This document shows, piece by piece, positions 1-9,133 of a stretch of DNA of 64,000 nucleotides (position 1 is its first letter; every line of letters starts with the position of its first letter). Made by a program: the position numbers and the translations under genes. The stretch is from the NCBI GenBank assembly GCA_041984585.1, contig JBHIXX010000003.1, positions 50,798-114,797 on the forward strand, given 5' to 3'. The notes under the pieces are model-generated. The model did not search any database. It saw nothing but the letters and a program-made list of their open reading frames with translations, and had not been told where the DNA came from. The DNA is from Pseudolysinimonas_A sp041984585 (GTDB lineage: Bacteria > Actinomycetota > Actinomycetes > Actinomycetales > Microbacteriaceae).

Positions 1-95
1 CTCGGGGTCGCGTGCCCCTTGCCGGACGCGCCCGAGCCGCCCTCGGTCGCGTCGTCGGCGGTGTCGGAGGGGTCGGGGGAGGAGCTGCGGGCCAC
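1..95 (-). CDS. DUF3043 domain protein, N-terminal fragment
   Basis: Only the first 31 or so codons lie in the window; the gene runs off the left edge. Reading the minus strand from a GTG at 95 gives a hydrophilic, Ser/Asp-rich start that leads into GKGHATP. That Gly-Lys-Gly-x-x-Thr-Pro stretch is typical of the beginning of actinobacterial DUF3043 membrane proteins, whose function is unknown. It is divergent from the M20 dipeptidase gene. The assignment rests on this short stretch and on the gene order seen in related actinobacteria, so it is tentative. Confidence 0.5.
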   Translation of the reverse strand, partial: MARSSSPDPSDTADDATEGGSGASGKGHATP

Positions 96-100
96 GGAGC

Positions 101-106
101 TAGGTT
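101..106 (+). promoter_or_regulatory. -10 element of a leaderless promoter for the M20 dipeptidase
   Basis: TAGGTT is followed by 6 bases and then the ATG at 113. There is no Shine-Dalgarno sequence. The spacing puts the transcription start on or next to the start codon. Confidence 0.5.
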
Positions 107-112
107 ACCCGT

Positions 113-1534
113 ATGCCCGCGCAGCCCTCGGATGCCGTCCGTCCGCCGTCGACCAGTCCGCACGCCGAGGCCCTCCGCGAGACGGTGGCCGCATCGATGC
201 CGACCGCGGTGGCGACCCTCTCCGACCTGGTCCGCATCCCGTCCGTGTCGTGGGACGGCTTCGACCCCGACGAGGTCGCGCGCAGCGCCGAGGAGGTCGC
301 CCGGCTGGCTCGGGAGACCGGGGTGTTCGAGCGGGTCGACGTGCTGCGGGTGCCGATCGGGGACACCGGACGGCTCGGCCTCCCGGCGGTCCTCGCCCGA
401 CGGCCGGCCCGCGCCGGTCGCCCGACGATCCTGCTCTACGCGCACCACGACGTGCAGCCGCCGGGGGAGGACGACGACTGGGACTCGCGCCCGTTCGAGC
501 CGACCCTGCGCGGCGATCGCCTCTACGGTCGCGGCGCCGCCGACGACAAGGCGGGCGTCGTCGCCCACCTCACCGCCATCCGCGCGCTCGTCGACACGGT
601 CGGCGACCCCGACCTGGGCATCGTGCTGTTCGTCGAGGGCGAGGAGGAGTTCCTCTCCCGGTCGCTGCCCGAGATCCTCCGCCGGTATCACGACGAGCTG
701 GCGTCGGACGTCATGGTCGTCGCCGACTCCGGCAACTGGGATCTCGACACCCCCGCGCTGACCATCGCGCTGCGCGGCGCGGTCGCCTTCAACGTGCGGG
801 TCACCACGCTCGCGCATGCCTCGCACTCCGGGATGTTCGGGGGAGCGGTGCCGGATGCCGTGCAGGCGGCGATCGGGATGCTCGCGACGCTGTGGAACCC
901 CGACGGCTCCGTGGCCGTCGAGGGGTTGCGCTCCCACGCCGAGGAGACCCCGGAGTACGGAGAGGCGCAGCTGCGCACCGAGACCGGGCTGCTCGACGGC
1001 GCGCAGCAGATCGGCAGCGGCGAGATCCTGCATCGCATCTGGTACCAGCCGGCCATCACGATCACCGGCATGGACATCCCGAACGTCCGCAACGCGTCGA
1101 ACACGCTCGTGCCGAGCGTGCGCGCCCGGGTGAGCGCGCGCGTCGCCCCCGGGCAGTCGGCGCGCGAGGCGTTCGAGGCGATCGAGGCCCATCTGCTCGC
1201 CCACGCGCCGTACGGCGCCGAGATCCAGATCGAAGACGTCGACACGGGCGAGCCGTTCCTCGTCGATGCCGGCGGCTGGGCGGCGGCCGAGGCGCTCGAC
1301 ACGATGCGCGAGGGATGGGGCGCCGACCCGATCGAGATCGGGGCGGGCGGATCGATCCCGTTCATCGCCGATCTCGTCGAACGCTTCCCCGAGGCGCAGA
1401 TCCTGATCACCGGCGTCGAGGATCCCGACTCACGGGCGCACAGCCCCAACGAGTCGCTGCATCTGCCCACCCTGCAGCGCGCCATCCTCGCCGAGGCGCT
1501 GCTGCTCGACCGACTCAACGCCCGGGAGGGATGA
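113..1534 (+). CDS. M20 family dipeptidase / metallopeptidase
   Basis: A 473-residue zinc-dependent exopeptidase of family M20, likely a cytoplasmic dipeptidase. The metal and catalytic signatures are all visible: YAHHDVQP near residues 109-116, GRGAADDKAG near 139-148, GEEE near 176-179 with the catalytic Glu pair, and a C-terminal RAHSPNE carrying the last His ligand. The region between the metal sites matches the lid or dimerisation domain of the family, and the length is normal. The ATG at 113 is supported by the TAGGTT -10 element 6 bases upstream, which suggests a leaderless transcript. Substrate specificity cannot be read from the sequence. Confidence 0.9.
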   Translation: MPAQPSDAVRPPSTSPHAEALRETVAASMPTAVATLSDLVRIPSVSWDGFDPDEVARSAEEVARLARETGVFERVDVLRVPIGDTGRLGLPAVLARRPARAGRPTILLYAHHDVQPPGEDDDWDSRPFEPTLRGDRLYGRGAADDKAGVVAHLTAIRALVDTVGDPDLGIVLFVEGEEEFLSRSLPEILRRYHDELASDVMVVADSGNWDLDTPALTIALRGAVAFNVRVTTLAHASHSGMFGGAVPDAVQAAIGMLATLWNPDGSVAVEGLRSHAEETPEYGEAQLRTETGLLDGAQQIGSGEILHRIWYQPAITITGMDIPNVRNASNTLVPSVRARVSARVAPGQSAREAFEAIEAHLLAHAPYGAEIQIEDVDTGEPFLVDAGGWAAAEALDTMREGWGADPIEIGAGGSIPFIADLVERFPEAQILITGVEDPDSRAHSPNESLHLPTLQRAILAEALLLDRLNAREG

Positions 1535-1577
1535 GGCGCGCCCCCGGCGTGGTCCGACACCCGTGCGGGAGGAGTCG

Positions 1578-1583
1578 TACACT
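1578..1583 (+). promoter_or_regulatory. -10 element of a leaderless promoter for erpA
   Basis: TACACT is followed by 7 bases and then the ATG at 1591. No ribosome binding site is seen. Confidence 0.5.
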
Positions 1584-1590
1584 GGTGCGC

Positions 1591-1953
1591 ATGACCGACA
1601 CCCTCTCCACGTCGACCGACGTCGCGACCCACGGCGTCGCCCTCACCGATGAGGCCGCCCGCAAGGTGCGCAGCCTCCTCGACCAGGAGGGCCGCGACGA
1701 CCTGCGTCTGCGCGTCGCCGTGCAGCCGGGCGGCTGCTCGGGTCTCATCTACCAGCTCTACTTCGACGAGCGCCTGCTCGACGGCGACGCGACGCGGGAC
1801 TTCGACGGGGTCGAGGTCGTCGTCGACAAGATGAGCGTTCCCTATCTCGACGGCGCCTCGATCGACTTCGAGGACACCATCCAGAAGCAGGGCTTCACCA
1901 TCGACAACCCCAACGCGCAGGGCTCGTGCGCGTGCGGCGACAGCTTCCACTGA
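1591..1953 (+). CDS. erpA: Iron-sulfur cluster insertion protein ErpA (HesB/IscA family)
   Basis: A 120-residue A-type carrier protein that passes Fe-S clusters to apo-enzymes in the cytoplasm. It has the three conserved cysteines: one in QPGGCSG (about residue 50) and two in the C-terminal SCACGDSF. The length is typical. The ATG at 1591 follows a TACACT -10 element by 7 bases, so the mRNA is probably leaderless; a longer reading frame that continues from far upstream is the shadow of the dipeptidase gene. Its position just before the cytochrome oxidase genes is common in actinobacteria and fits a need for Fe-S centres such as the Rieske cluster. Confidence 0.93.
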   Translation: MTDTLSTSTDVATHGVALTDEAARKVRSLLDQEGRDDLRLRVAVQPGGCSGLIYQLYFDERLLDGDATRDFDGVEVVVDKMSVPYLDGASIDFEDTIQKQGFTIDNPNAQGSCACGDSFH

Positions 1954-2067
1954 GCCGACCCGTTCCGGCTCGCCAGGGGCGCCGGCAGGCGCGTGGCGGC
2001 GAGCCCCGCGCCGCGGTGCGTCCCCTAGGATGAGCTGAGAGATTCAGTCTCGATCCGAGAGGTACCC

Positions 2068-2967
2068 GTGCGCTCCAACCGCCCGCAACGCAAGCTCCGT
2101 CGCTCGACGATGGCCCGGTGGGCGGTGCTGCCGATCGGCGTCGCCGTCGCGACCATCCTCGCCGGCTGCACCCAGCAGCAGATGCAGGGCTTCCTGCCCG
2201 GCAGCCCCGAGGTGACGAACCACACCGGCGACATCATCTCGATGTGGGTCAACTCGTGGATCGTGCTGCTCGCGGTCGGCGTGGTGACCTGGGTGCTCAT
2301 CCTCTGGGCCGCCGTCGTCTACCGCCGCCGCAAGGGCCAGACCGGCTTCCCGGTGCAGCTGCGCTACAACATGCCGATCGAGGTGTTCTACACGATCGTG
2401 CCGCTGATCCTCGTGATCGGCTTCTTCGCCTTCACCGCCCGCGAGCAGGCCGACATCGAGGCGCCGTTCGACGACGGCCCCGACGTGACCATCGAGGTCT
2501 ACGGCAAGCGCTGGGCGTGGGACTTCAACTACGTCGACGAGGACGTCTACTACGCCGGCATCCAGGCGCAAGAGCGCCTCGACGGCGAGGGCGGCGTCGA
2601 CACCGACCAGCTCCCGGTGCTCTACCTCCCGGTCGACCAGAAGGTCGAGATCCGGATCGAGTCCCGCGACGTCATCCACTCGTTCTGGATCATCGACTTC
2701 CTCTACAAGAAGGACATGATCCCGGCGAAGACCAACTACATGTACTTCATCCCCACCCAGGAGGGGACGTACCAGGGCAAGTGCGCCGAGCTCTGCGGCG
2801 AGTACCACTCCCTGATGCTGTTCGAGGTGAAGGTCGTGTCGCAGGCCGAGTACGACGCCTACATCGAGAGCCTCCGCGACGCCGGCAACACCGGTCAGCT
2901 CGGACCCGAGTACAACGTGAACCAGAACCTGCCGGGTGTGACCGGCGCGAGCGAGGGCGACGAATGA
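2068..2967 (+). CDS. ctaC: Cytochrome c oxidase subunit II (CtaC)
   Basis: A 299-residue subunit of the aa3 oxidase that takes electrons from the bc1 complex. It begins with a lipoprotein-type signal ending in LAGC (Cys at about residue 32), followed by two membrane helices (about 50-90 and 105-130) and an outer cupredoxin domain. The CuA ligands are visible in CAELCGEYHSLM, preceded by the VIHSFWI His motif. Translation starts at a GTG at 2068 with GAGAGG 5 bases upstream. The stop overlaps the ctaD start (ATGA), so the two are translationally coupled in a ctaC-ctaD-ctaF operon. Confidence 0.96.
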   Translation: MRSNRPQRKLRRSTMARWAVLPIGVAVATILAGCTQQQMQGFLPGSPEVTNHTGDIISMWVNSWIVLLAVGVVTWVLILWAAVVYRRRKGQTGFPVQLRYNMPIEVFYTIVPLILVIGFFAFTAREQADIEAPFDDGPDVTIEVYGKRWAWDFNYVDEDVYYAGIQAQERLDGEGGVDTDQLPVLYLPVDQKVEIRIESRDVIHSFWIIDFLYKKDMIPAKTNYMYFIPTQEGTYQGKCAELCGEYHSLMLFEVKVVSQAEYDAYIESLRDAGNTGQLGPEYNVNQNLPGVTGASEGDE

Positions 2968-4670
2968 GCACCGCGAACCCGGCGATCTCTGCGCGTGCGG
3001 AGCGCAAGGGCAACGTGATCGTGAAGTGGATCACCACCACCGATCACAAGACCATCGGCAACCTGTACCTCATCACGTCGTTCCTGTTCTTCCTGGTCGG
3101 CGGCGTGATGGCGCTGATCATCCGCGCCCAGCTGTTCACGCCGGGGGAGACCCTCGTCGCGACCGGTGAGCAGTACAACCAGCTGTTCACCATGCACGGC
3201 ACGATCATGCTGCTCATGTTCGCGACGCCGCTGTTCGCGGGCTTCGCGAACGCGATCATGCCGCTGCAGATCGGCGCGCCCGATGTCGCCTTCCCGCGAC
3301 TCAACGCGCTGGCCTACTGGCTCTACCTGTTCGGCAGCATCATCGCCGTCGCGGGCTACCTGACCCCGCAGGGCGCTGCCTCGTTCGGCTGGTTCGCATA
3401 CGCGCCGCTGTCGTCGACCACCTTCACGCCCGGCCTCGGCGGCAACCTGTGGGTGTTCGGACTGGCGATGTCGGGATTCGGCACCATCCTCGGCGCCGTC
3501 AACTTCATCACCACGATCATCACGATGCGCGCGCCCGGCATGACCATGTGGCGGATGCCGATCTTCACCTGGAACATCCTGGTGACGTCGATCCTGGTGC
3601 TGCTGGCGTTCCCGGTGCTCGCGGCCGGCCTGTTCGCCCTCGGCGCGGACCGCGTGTTCGGCTCCCACCTGCTCGATCCGGCCAACGGCGGGGCGATCCT
3701 CTGGCAGCACCTGTTCTGGTTCTTCGGGCACCCCGAGGTGTACATCATCGCGCTGCCGTTCTTCGGGATCGTCTCCGAGGTGTTCCCGGTGTTCAGCCGC
3801 AAGCCGATCTTCGGCTATAAGACGCTCGTCTACGCGACGATCGCGATCGCGGCGCTGTCGATCACGGTGTGGGCGCACCACATGTACGTGACCGGCTCGG
3901 TGCTCCTGCCCTTCTTCGCCCTGCTGACGATGCTCATCGCCGTACCCACCGGCGTGAAGATCTTCAACTGGGTCGGCACGATGTGGCGCGGATCGGTCAC
4001 CTTCGAGACCCCGATGATCTGGGCGATCGGCTTCCTCGTCACGTTCACCTTCGGCGGCCTGACCGGCGTCATCCTCGCCAGCCCGCCGCTCGACTTCAAC
4101 CTCTCCGACAGCTACTTCGTGGTGGCGCACTTCCACTACGTGGTGTTCGGCACCGTGGTGTTCGCCATGTTCTCGGGCTTCTACTTCTGGTGGCCGAAGC
4201 TCACCGGCAAGATGCTCAACGAGACGCTCGGCAAGTGGCACTTCTGGATCCTGTTCATCGGGTTCCACACGACGTTCCTCATCCAGCACTGGATCGGCGT
4301 CGTCGGCATGCCGCGTCGCTACTGGAGCTACCTGCCGGAAGACGGCGTCACCTGGATGAACCAGCTCTCGACGGTCGGGTCGATCATCCTCGCCGCCTCG
4401 ATGATCCCGTTCGTGCTCAACGTCTGGATCACCGCCCGGCGCGGCGAGAAGGTCACGGTCGACGACCCGTGGGGCAACGCGCGGTCGCTCGAGTGGGCCA
4501 CCTCGTGCCCGCCGCCGCGGCACAACTTCGTCACCATCCCGCGCATCCGCTCGGAGTCGCCGGCGTTCGACCTGCACCACCCCGAGGTGGGTGTGCCGAT
4601 CGGCATCGGTCCGGCCAAGGACGCGCCCGACGCCCCGGTGCTCGATGTCGCCGAAGGGAAGGTCAAGTAG
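2964..4670 (+). CDS. ctaD: Cytochrome c oxidase subunit I (CtaD)
   Basis: The 568-residue catalytic subunit of the aa3-type haem-copper oxidase, with about 12 membrane helices. Diagnostic motifs are FTMHGTIM (low-spin haem ligand), WFFGHPEVYII (CuB ligand His cross-linked to Tyr), HHMY (two further CuB ligands) and HFHYVV (haem ligands). The ATG overlaps the ctaC stop codon, and a GAGGG ribosome site lies inside the end of ctaC. ctaF follows with no gap. Length and motif order are those of a complete actinobacterial CtaD. Confidence 0.97.
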   Translation: MSTANPAISARAERKGNVIVKWITTTDHKTIGNLYLITSFLFFLVGGVMALIIRAQLFTPGETLVATGEQYNQLFTMHGTIMLLMFATPLFAGFANAIMPLQIGAPDVAFPRLNALAYWLYLFGSIIAVAGYLTPQGAASFGWFAYAPLSSTTFTPGLGGNLWVFGLAMSGFGTILGAVNFITTIITMRAPGMTMWRMPIFTWNILVTSILVLLAFPVLAAGLFALGADRVFGSHLLDPANGGAILWQHLFWFFGHPEVYIIALPFFGIVSEVFPVFSRKPIFGYKTLVYATIAIAALSITVWAHHMYVTGSVLLPFFALLTMLIAVPTGVKIFNWVGTMWRGSVTFETPMIWAIGFLVTFTFGGLTGVILASPPLDFNLSDSYFVVAHFHYVVFGTVVFAMFSGFYFWWPKLTGKMLNETLGKWHFWILFIGFHTTFLIQHWIGVVGMPRRYWSYLPEDGVTWMNQLSTVGSIILAASMIPFVLNVWITARRGEKVTVDDPWGNARSLEWATSCPPPRHNFVTIPRIRSESPAFDLHHPEVGVPIGIGPAKDAPDAPVLDVAEGKVK

Positions 4671-5123
4671 ATGCGCACCAACGCCGGCCTGTTCTGGATC
4701 CTCGCCGCGTTCTTCTACGTGGCGGCCGCGCTCTACACGGTGTGGTCGATCATCGACCACAACGCGGGCGAGGTGCTCTACGCGACGCAGGCGACGAGCG
4801 GCGTCGAGTGGATCGGCACCGTCGCCATCACCCTCTCCGGGGTGCTGGCCACCTTCCTCGCGTTCTACATCACGATCACCCAGCGGGCGACCGGCGGGAC
4901 GCTGCCCGAGGACCGGCTCGAGGCGGTCGTCGACGACGGCGACCCCGAGATCGGGCACTTCAGCCCGTGGAGCTGGTGGCCGTTCGTGCTCGCCTTCAGC
5001 CTGGGCCTGATGTTCCTCGGCTTCGCCGTCGGCATCTGGATCACGTTCATCGGGGCGCCGCTGGTGATCATCGCGGTCATCGGCTGGAACTACGAGTACT
5101 ACCGCGGCAACTTCGCCCGCTGA
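4671..5123 (+). CDS. ctaF: Cytochrome c oxidase subunit IV (CtaF)
   Basis: A 150-residue membrane protein with four hydrophobic segments (about 5-25, 38-60, 100-120 and 121-142). It is the small actinobacterial subunit IV that stabilises the bc1-aa3 supercomplex. The ATG immediately follows the TAG of ctaD, so it belongs to the same operon. The PWSWWPF stretch before the third helix is characteristic of the family. Confidence 0.92.
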   Translation: MRTNAGLFWILAAFFYVAAALYTVWSIIDHNAGEVLYATQATSGVEWIGTVAITLSGVLATFLAFYITITQRATGGTLPEDRLEAVVDDGDPEIGHFSPWSWWPFVLAFSLGLMFLGFAVGIWITFIGAPLVIIAVIGWNYEYYRGNFAR

Positions 5124-5136
5124 TCGGGGAGCGCGC

Positions 5137-5574
5137 GTGTCGGCGACCATCCGGGAGTCCCGTCCGGGGGACGAGGACGCGCTGTACGGCCTCGTCGAGC
5201 AGCTCGGCCACGCCTTCCCGCCCGACCGGGCGGCGTTCGACCGCACCATCGCCGAGTACGCGGAGGGGCGGCATCCGAGCGTCGTCCTGCTCGTGGTCGA
5301 CACTCCGGATGTCCCCGGGGGGCTCGGCGGATACGCGCTGACCACGATCGTGCCGCTGCTCGCGACGAACGGTCCGTCGGCGCAGCTGCAGGAGATCGTC
5401 GTGCACGAGGACGCCCGCGGCCGCGACTACGGCACGCTACTGGTGCGCGCGGTCGAGGCGGAGTGCGAGAAGCGCGGGGTCACCCAGCTCACCGTGGCCA
5501 GCCGGCGTGCCGGCGGCTTCTACGACCGGCTCGGCTTCACCGACGCCGCGGAGTACATGCGCCGCTTCTTCTGA
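5137..5574 (+). CDS. GNAT family N-acetyltransferase
   Basis: A 145-residue protein with a GNAT fold. Strand 4 and motif A read LQEIVVHEDARGRDYGTLLVRAVE (about residues 86-109), where the R-G-R-D-Y-G segment forms the acetyl-CoA pyrophosphate loop. Motif B ends in GGFYDRLGF, the usual C-terminal Y-x-x-x-G-F. The GTG start lies 13 bases after ctaF, and the downstream gene follows at 15 bases, so it is probably cotranscribed with the oxidase genes. The acetyl acceptor is unknown and no link to respiration is evident. Confidence 0.85.
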   Translation: MSATIRESRPGDEDALYGLVEQLGHAFPPDRAAFDRTIAEYAEGRHPSVVLLVVDTPDVPGGLGGYALTTIVPLLATNGPSAQLQEIVVHEDARGRDYGTLLVRAVEAECEKRGVTQLTVASRRAGGFYDRLGFTDAAEYMRRFF

Positions 5575-5589
5575 GGCCGGGAGGCGAGG

Positions 5590-6360
5590 GTGCGGGACCT
5601 GCTGCCGGATCCTCCCGCGCGCGAGCCCGACGTGCTCGACCGCTTCGAGCGCGGACCCGATCCGGACCTCTGGATCCCCGCCTACCTGCCGCACTGGACG
5701 ACGCCCGAGCGGGCCGCCGCGCGCTGGCAGCGCGTCGACGACGGGCTGCTGCTGCGGATCGACGCGGATCAGCCGCTGTGGCGCCCCGAGGACGCGCCGC
5801 TCCGGGTCTCCAACCTGCAGACCGGGGTGTTCGCCGGGCCGGTGGGCTCGACCCGCGGCACGCATCGCCACCGCGACGACCTGCGCGTGCGCACCGCCAC
5901 GCCGACCCGGATGCTGTGGGCGCCGTCGGCCGGGCGGGTGGACGTCACGTTGACGGCGTCATCCGACCCGGGCTGCATGGCCGCCGTGTGGTTGGTGGGC
6001 GCCGAGGTCGACGATCCGGCCCATTCGGGGGAGATCTGCGTGGTCGAGATCGACGGACGCCAGCCCGCCGCCGAGACGACGACGGTGCGCTGCGGGGTGA
6101 AGGCGCACCACGACCCGCGCCTGGTGACCGACATGGCCGAGGTGGAGGTCGTCGACGGCGTCGACCGTCCGCGCACCTGGACGGCCGTGTGGGGTCCGGA
6201 GGGCACGGTGATCGGATGCGACGGCCGGGTGCTGCGCCGTGTCGCCCAGGCGCCGTCGTATCCGCTGGTGCTGATGGTCGACCTGTTCCAGCTGAGCGCG
6301 CCGGCCGGTGCGTACCCGAAGACCGCCACGGTGCACGAGGTGCGCGGGTGGGGGAGCTGA
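5590..6360 (+). CDS. GH16-like / concanavalin A-fold protein, probably altered active site
   Basis: A 256-residue soluble protein that I place, with moderate confidence, in the GH16 or ConA-like lectin/glucanase fold. The key segment is GEICVVEIDG: Glu148 and Glu153 sit where GH16 enzymes carry the nucleophile and the acid/base in the pattern E-[IL]-D-x-x-E, but the central Asp is Cys150. Beta-rich stretches such as SGEICVVEID and GTVIGCDGRVL fit a jelly roll. There is no signal peptide, so it appears cytoplasmic, which is odd for a polysaccharidase. It follows the GNAT gene by 15 bases and is closed by a strong hairpin. Confidence 0.55.
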   Translation: MRDLLPDPPAREPDVLDRFERGPDPDLWIPAYLPHWTTPERAAARWQRVDDGLLLRIDADQPLWRPEDAPLRVSNLQTGVFAGPVGSTRGTHRHRDDLRVRTATPTRMLWAPSAGRVDVTLTASSDPGCMAAVWLVGAEVDDPAHSGEICVVEIDGRQPAAETTTVRCGVKAHHDPRLVTDMAEVEVVDGVDRPRTWTAVWGPEGTVIGCDGRVLRRVAQAPSYPLVLMVDLFQLSAPAGAYPKTATVHEVRGWGS

Positions 6361-6395
6361 AACGCCCCCGGCCGCCGGGCGGCGCGGGGGCGTTT
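6360..6395. terminator. Bidirectional terminator between the GH16-like gene and qcrB
   Basis: The inverted repeat AAACGCCCCCG ... CGGGGGCGTTT has A/T ends on both sides. It sits between convergent stop codons and can serve both strands. Confidence 0.8.
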
Positions 6396-6408
6396 CGACC
6401 GACTCGCG

Positions 6409-8040
6409 TCAGTGCTGGTCGTGCTTCGCGGCCTCGAGCTCGCTCTTCGTGACCGGCGTGATGCGGTCTTCGAAGAACACTCGGGAGAGGCCCGCGCGGA
6501 ACCTCTGCCGCAGCGTGATGCGGCCCTTGGCGTCGGGGCGCACCATCAGCGGCTTGTAGTCCTCGTAGGACACCAGGCGCCAGCGCTCGTACTCGTCGAG
6601 CGGCTTGTGCACCTCGACGTACTCGCCGCCGGGGAGGCGCACGATGCGTCCGCTCTCGTAGCCGTGCAGGGCGATCTCGCGGTCCTTCTTCTGCAGCGCG
6701 ATGCAGATGCGGTGCGCGACGAAGAACGCGACGATCGGGCCGGCGAACAGCAGGGCCTGCAACGCGTGGGTCACGCCCTCGATCGACAGCCGGAAGTGCG
6801 TGGCGATGAGGTCGGACGAGGCCGCCGCCCACATCACCGCATAGAACGTGACACCGGCGGAGCCGATCGCCGTGCGGAACGGCGCGTTGCGCGGGCGGTC
6901 GGCGATGTTGTGGTGGCGCTTGTCGCCCGTGACCCAGGCCTCGAGGAACGGGTAGAACGCGACCGCGGCGAGGAACAGCATGATCACCGTGATCGGCACC
7001 AGCACGTTCAGCGAGACCGTGTAGCCCGCCAGCTCGAACTCCCAGCCCGGCGGGACGAGGCGCAGCGCGCCGTCGGCGAAGCCGATGTACCAGTCGGGCT
7101 GCGTTCCGGCCGACACGGGGGAGGGGTCGTACGGACCGTAGTTCCACACCGGGTTGATCGTGACGTTCGCCGCGACCAGCACGATGATGCCGAAGACGAT
7201 GAAGAAGAAGCCGCCGGCCTTCGCCGCGAACACCGGCATGACCGGAACACCCACGACGTTGTCGTTGGTGCGGCCGGGGCCGGCGAACTGGGTGTGCTTG
7301 TTGGCGAACACCATGAGCACGTGCCAACCGACCAGGGCCACCAGGATGGCGGGCAGCAGCAGGATGTGCAGGGCGTAGAACATGCCGACGACGGTCTCGC
7401 CCGGGAACTCGCCGCCGAACAGCAGGTAGGAGATCCAGGTGCCGACGACCGGGACGCCCTTCACCATGCCGTCGATGATGCGGAGGCCGTTGCCCGAGAG
7501 CAGGTCGTCGGGGAGCGAGTAGCCGGTGAAGCCCTCAGCCATCGCGAGCACGAAGAGCACGAAGCCCGTGAACCAGTTGAGCTCGCGCGGCTTGCGGAAC
7601 GCGCCGGTGAAGAACACGCGGAGCATGTGCAGACCGATCGACGCGACGAAGAGCAGCGCCGCCCAGTGGTGGATCTGGCGGACCAGGAGTCCGCCGCGCA
7701 CGTCGAACGAGATGTCGAGCACCGACGCCATGGCGGCCGACATCTCGACGCCCTTGAGGGGCACGTAGGAGCCCTCGTAGTGCACCGGGGTCATCGACGC
7801 CTGGAAGAAGAAGGTGAGGAAGGTGCCCGAGATGAGCACGACGACGAGGCTGTAGAGCGCCACCTCGCCGAGCATGAACGACCAGTGGTCGGGGAAGACC
7901 TTGCGGCCGTAGTTCTTGATCCACCCGGAGAGGTGCATCCGCTCGTCAACGTACGACGCGGCCCAGTTGGTGAACCGCATCCCGCGCCCCAGGTCGGACG
8001 ACGAGGTCGTGGCGGGGGTCTCGGTGGTGGCGGTGCTCAC
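6409..8040 (-). CDS. qcrB: Cytochrome bc1 complex cytochrome b subunit (QcrB)
   Basis: A 543-residue integral membrane subunit that oxidises menaquinol and holds the two b haems. Paired His ligands are seen around HHWAALLFVASIGLHMLRVFF and in the YALHILLLP helix, and a PEWY-equivalent PDWYIGF sits at the quinol site. The C-terminal hydrophilic tail of about 120 residues is typical of the actinobacterial subunit. Its start overlaps the qcrA stop by 4 bases, making it the last gene of ctaE-qcrC-qcrA-qcrB. A terminator follows. Confidence 0.96.
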   Translation of the reverse strand: MSTATTETPATTSSSDLGRGMRFTNWAASYVDERMHLSGWIKNYGRKVFPDHWSFMLGEVALYSLVVVLISGTFLTFFFQASMTPVHYEGSYVPLKGVEMSAAMASVLDISFDVRGGLLVRQIHHWAALLFVASIGLHMLRVFFTGAFRKPRELNWFTGFVLFVLAMAEGFTGYSLPDDLLSGNGLRIIDGMVKGVPVVGTWISYLLFGGEFPGETVVGMFYALHILLLPAILVALVGWHVLMVFANKHTQFAGPGRTNDNVVGVPVMPVFAAKAGGFFFIVFGIIVLVAANVTINPVWNYGPYDPSPVSAGTQPDWYIGFADGALRLVPPGWEFELAGYTVSLNVLVPITVIMLFLAAVAFYPFLEAWVTGDKRHHNIADRPRNAPFRTAIGSAGVTFYAVMWAAASSDLIATHFRLSIEGVTHALQALLFAGPIVAFFVAHRICIALQKKDREIALHGYESGRIVRLPGGEYVEVHKPLDEYERWRLVSYEDYKPLMVRPDAKGRITLRQRFRAGLSRVFFEDRITPVTKSELEAAKHDQH

Positions 8041-9101
8041 AGCGAACGCTCCCAGAAGCTCGGCCCGACGGGCTCGGTGAAGTCACTCCGCGCGACGAGG
8101 TAGCCCTCGTCGTCGACGGTGATGGGCAGCTGGGGGAGGGGGCGCTTGGCGGGGCCGAAGATCACCTTCGCCTCCTCCTTGATGTCGAACTGCGACTGGT
8201 GGCAGGGGCAGAGCAGGTGGTGCGTCTGCTGCTCGTAGAGGGCGACGGGGCAGCCGACGTGGGTGCAGATCTTGGAGTACGCGACGATGCCGTCGTAGTT
8301 CCAGTCCTCGCGACCCTCGGAGACCTGCAGCTCGGCCGGGTTGAGCCGCATGAGCAGCACGGCGGCCTTCGCCTTCTCCTCGAGCGGGTGGCTCGACTCG
8401 CGGTAGCCCTCGGGCACGACGTGGAACGCCGAGCCGATCGTCACGTCCGCGGCGCGGATCGGCGTGGTGCCCTCGGGGTCGAGCGTCAGGCGCACGCCCT
8501 CGTCCCAGAGCGTGTGCTTGAGCAGGGCCACCGGATCCTCGGCCGGCGCGAGGTCGCGGAACAGCACGACCGCGGGCAGCGGGAACACGACGAGGGCGCC
8601 GATCAGCGAGTTGCGGATCAGGCCGCGACGGGTGAACCCGGTCTCCTTGTTGGCGGCGGTGAAGACCTCCGCGGCGCCCTTGCGCGTCTCGAGGATCTCG
8701 GCCGGCGGGTGGAGCGCGTGGCGGTCCTCGACCAGGTCGTGGCCCCCCATGATGGTGCGCGACCAGTGCACGGCGCCGAAGCCGATGCCGAGCAGGGCGA
8801 GCGCCATGCCGAGGCCGAGCAGCCAGTTGCTGAGGCGAACCGTGCCCGGGTCTTCGGTGATCGGGATCGCGACGTAGGCCGCGATGGCGCCGACGCTGCC
8901 GATGATGGACGCCCAGAACCACCAGGCGACGCGCCGCTCGTTGGCGCGCTCCTTGGCGGGGTCGACATCCGAGATGCGCGGACGCTCGGGCGGGAATCCG
9001 GGGTTCTCGACGCGGTCGTCCGAGATCACCGCGATGCCGGTCGACGGCTCGGGGACCTCGACGCGCTCGACGTCGCTTCCGGGCTTCTGGCTGGAGGCCA
9101 T
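8037..9101 (-). CDS. qcrA: Cytochrome bc1 complex Rieske iron-sulfur subunit (QcrA)
   Basis: A 354-residue Rieske protein of the long actinobacterial type. It has a hydrophilic N-terminus and three membrane segments (about 60-80, 92-112 and 155-180) before the [2Fe-2S] domain. The cluster ligands are in CTHVGC and CPCHQSQF. The ATG at 9101 has a GAGGAG ribosome site, and a longer frame reaching further upstream is the shadow of qcrC. It stands between qcrC and qcrB. RRGLIRNS before the third helix looks like a Tat signal, as known for QcrA of relatives. Confidence 0.95.
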   Translation of the reverse strand: MASSQKPGSDVERVEVPEPSTGIAVISDDRVENPGFPPERPRISDVDPAKERANERRVAWWFWASIIGSVGAIAAYVAIPITEDPGTVRLSNWLLGLGMALALLGIGFGAVHWSRTIMGGHDLVEDRHALHPPAEILETRKGAAEVFTAANKETGFTRRGLIRNSLIGALVVFPLPAVVLFRDLAPAEDPVALLKHTLWDEGVRLTLDPEGTTPIRAADVTIGSAFHVVPEGYRESSHPLEEKAKAAVLLMRLNPAELQVSEGREDWNYDGIVAYSKICTHVGCPVALYEQQTHHLLCPCHQSQFDIKEEAKVIFGPAKRPLPQLPITVDDEGYLVARSDFTEPVGPSFWERSL

Positions 9102-9133
9102 GAGTCGCTTTCTCCTCGGGTGCGTTTCGCCGG

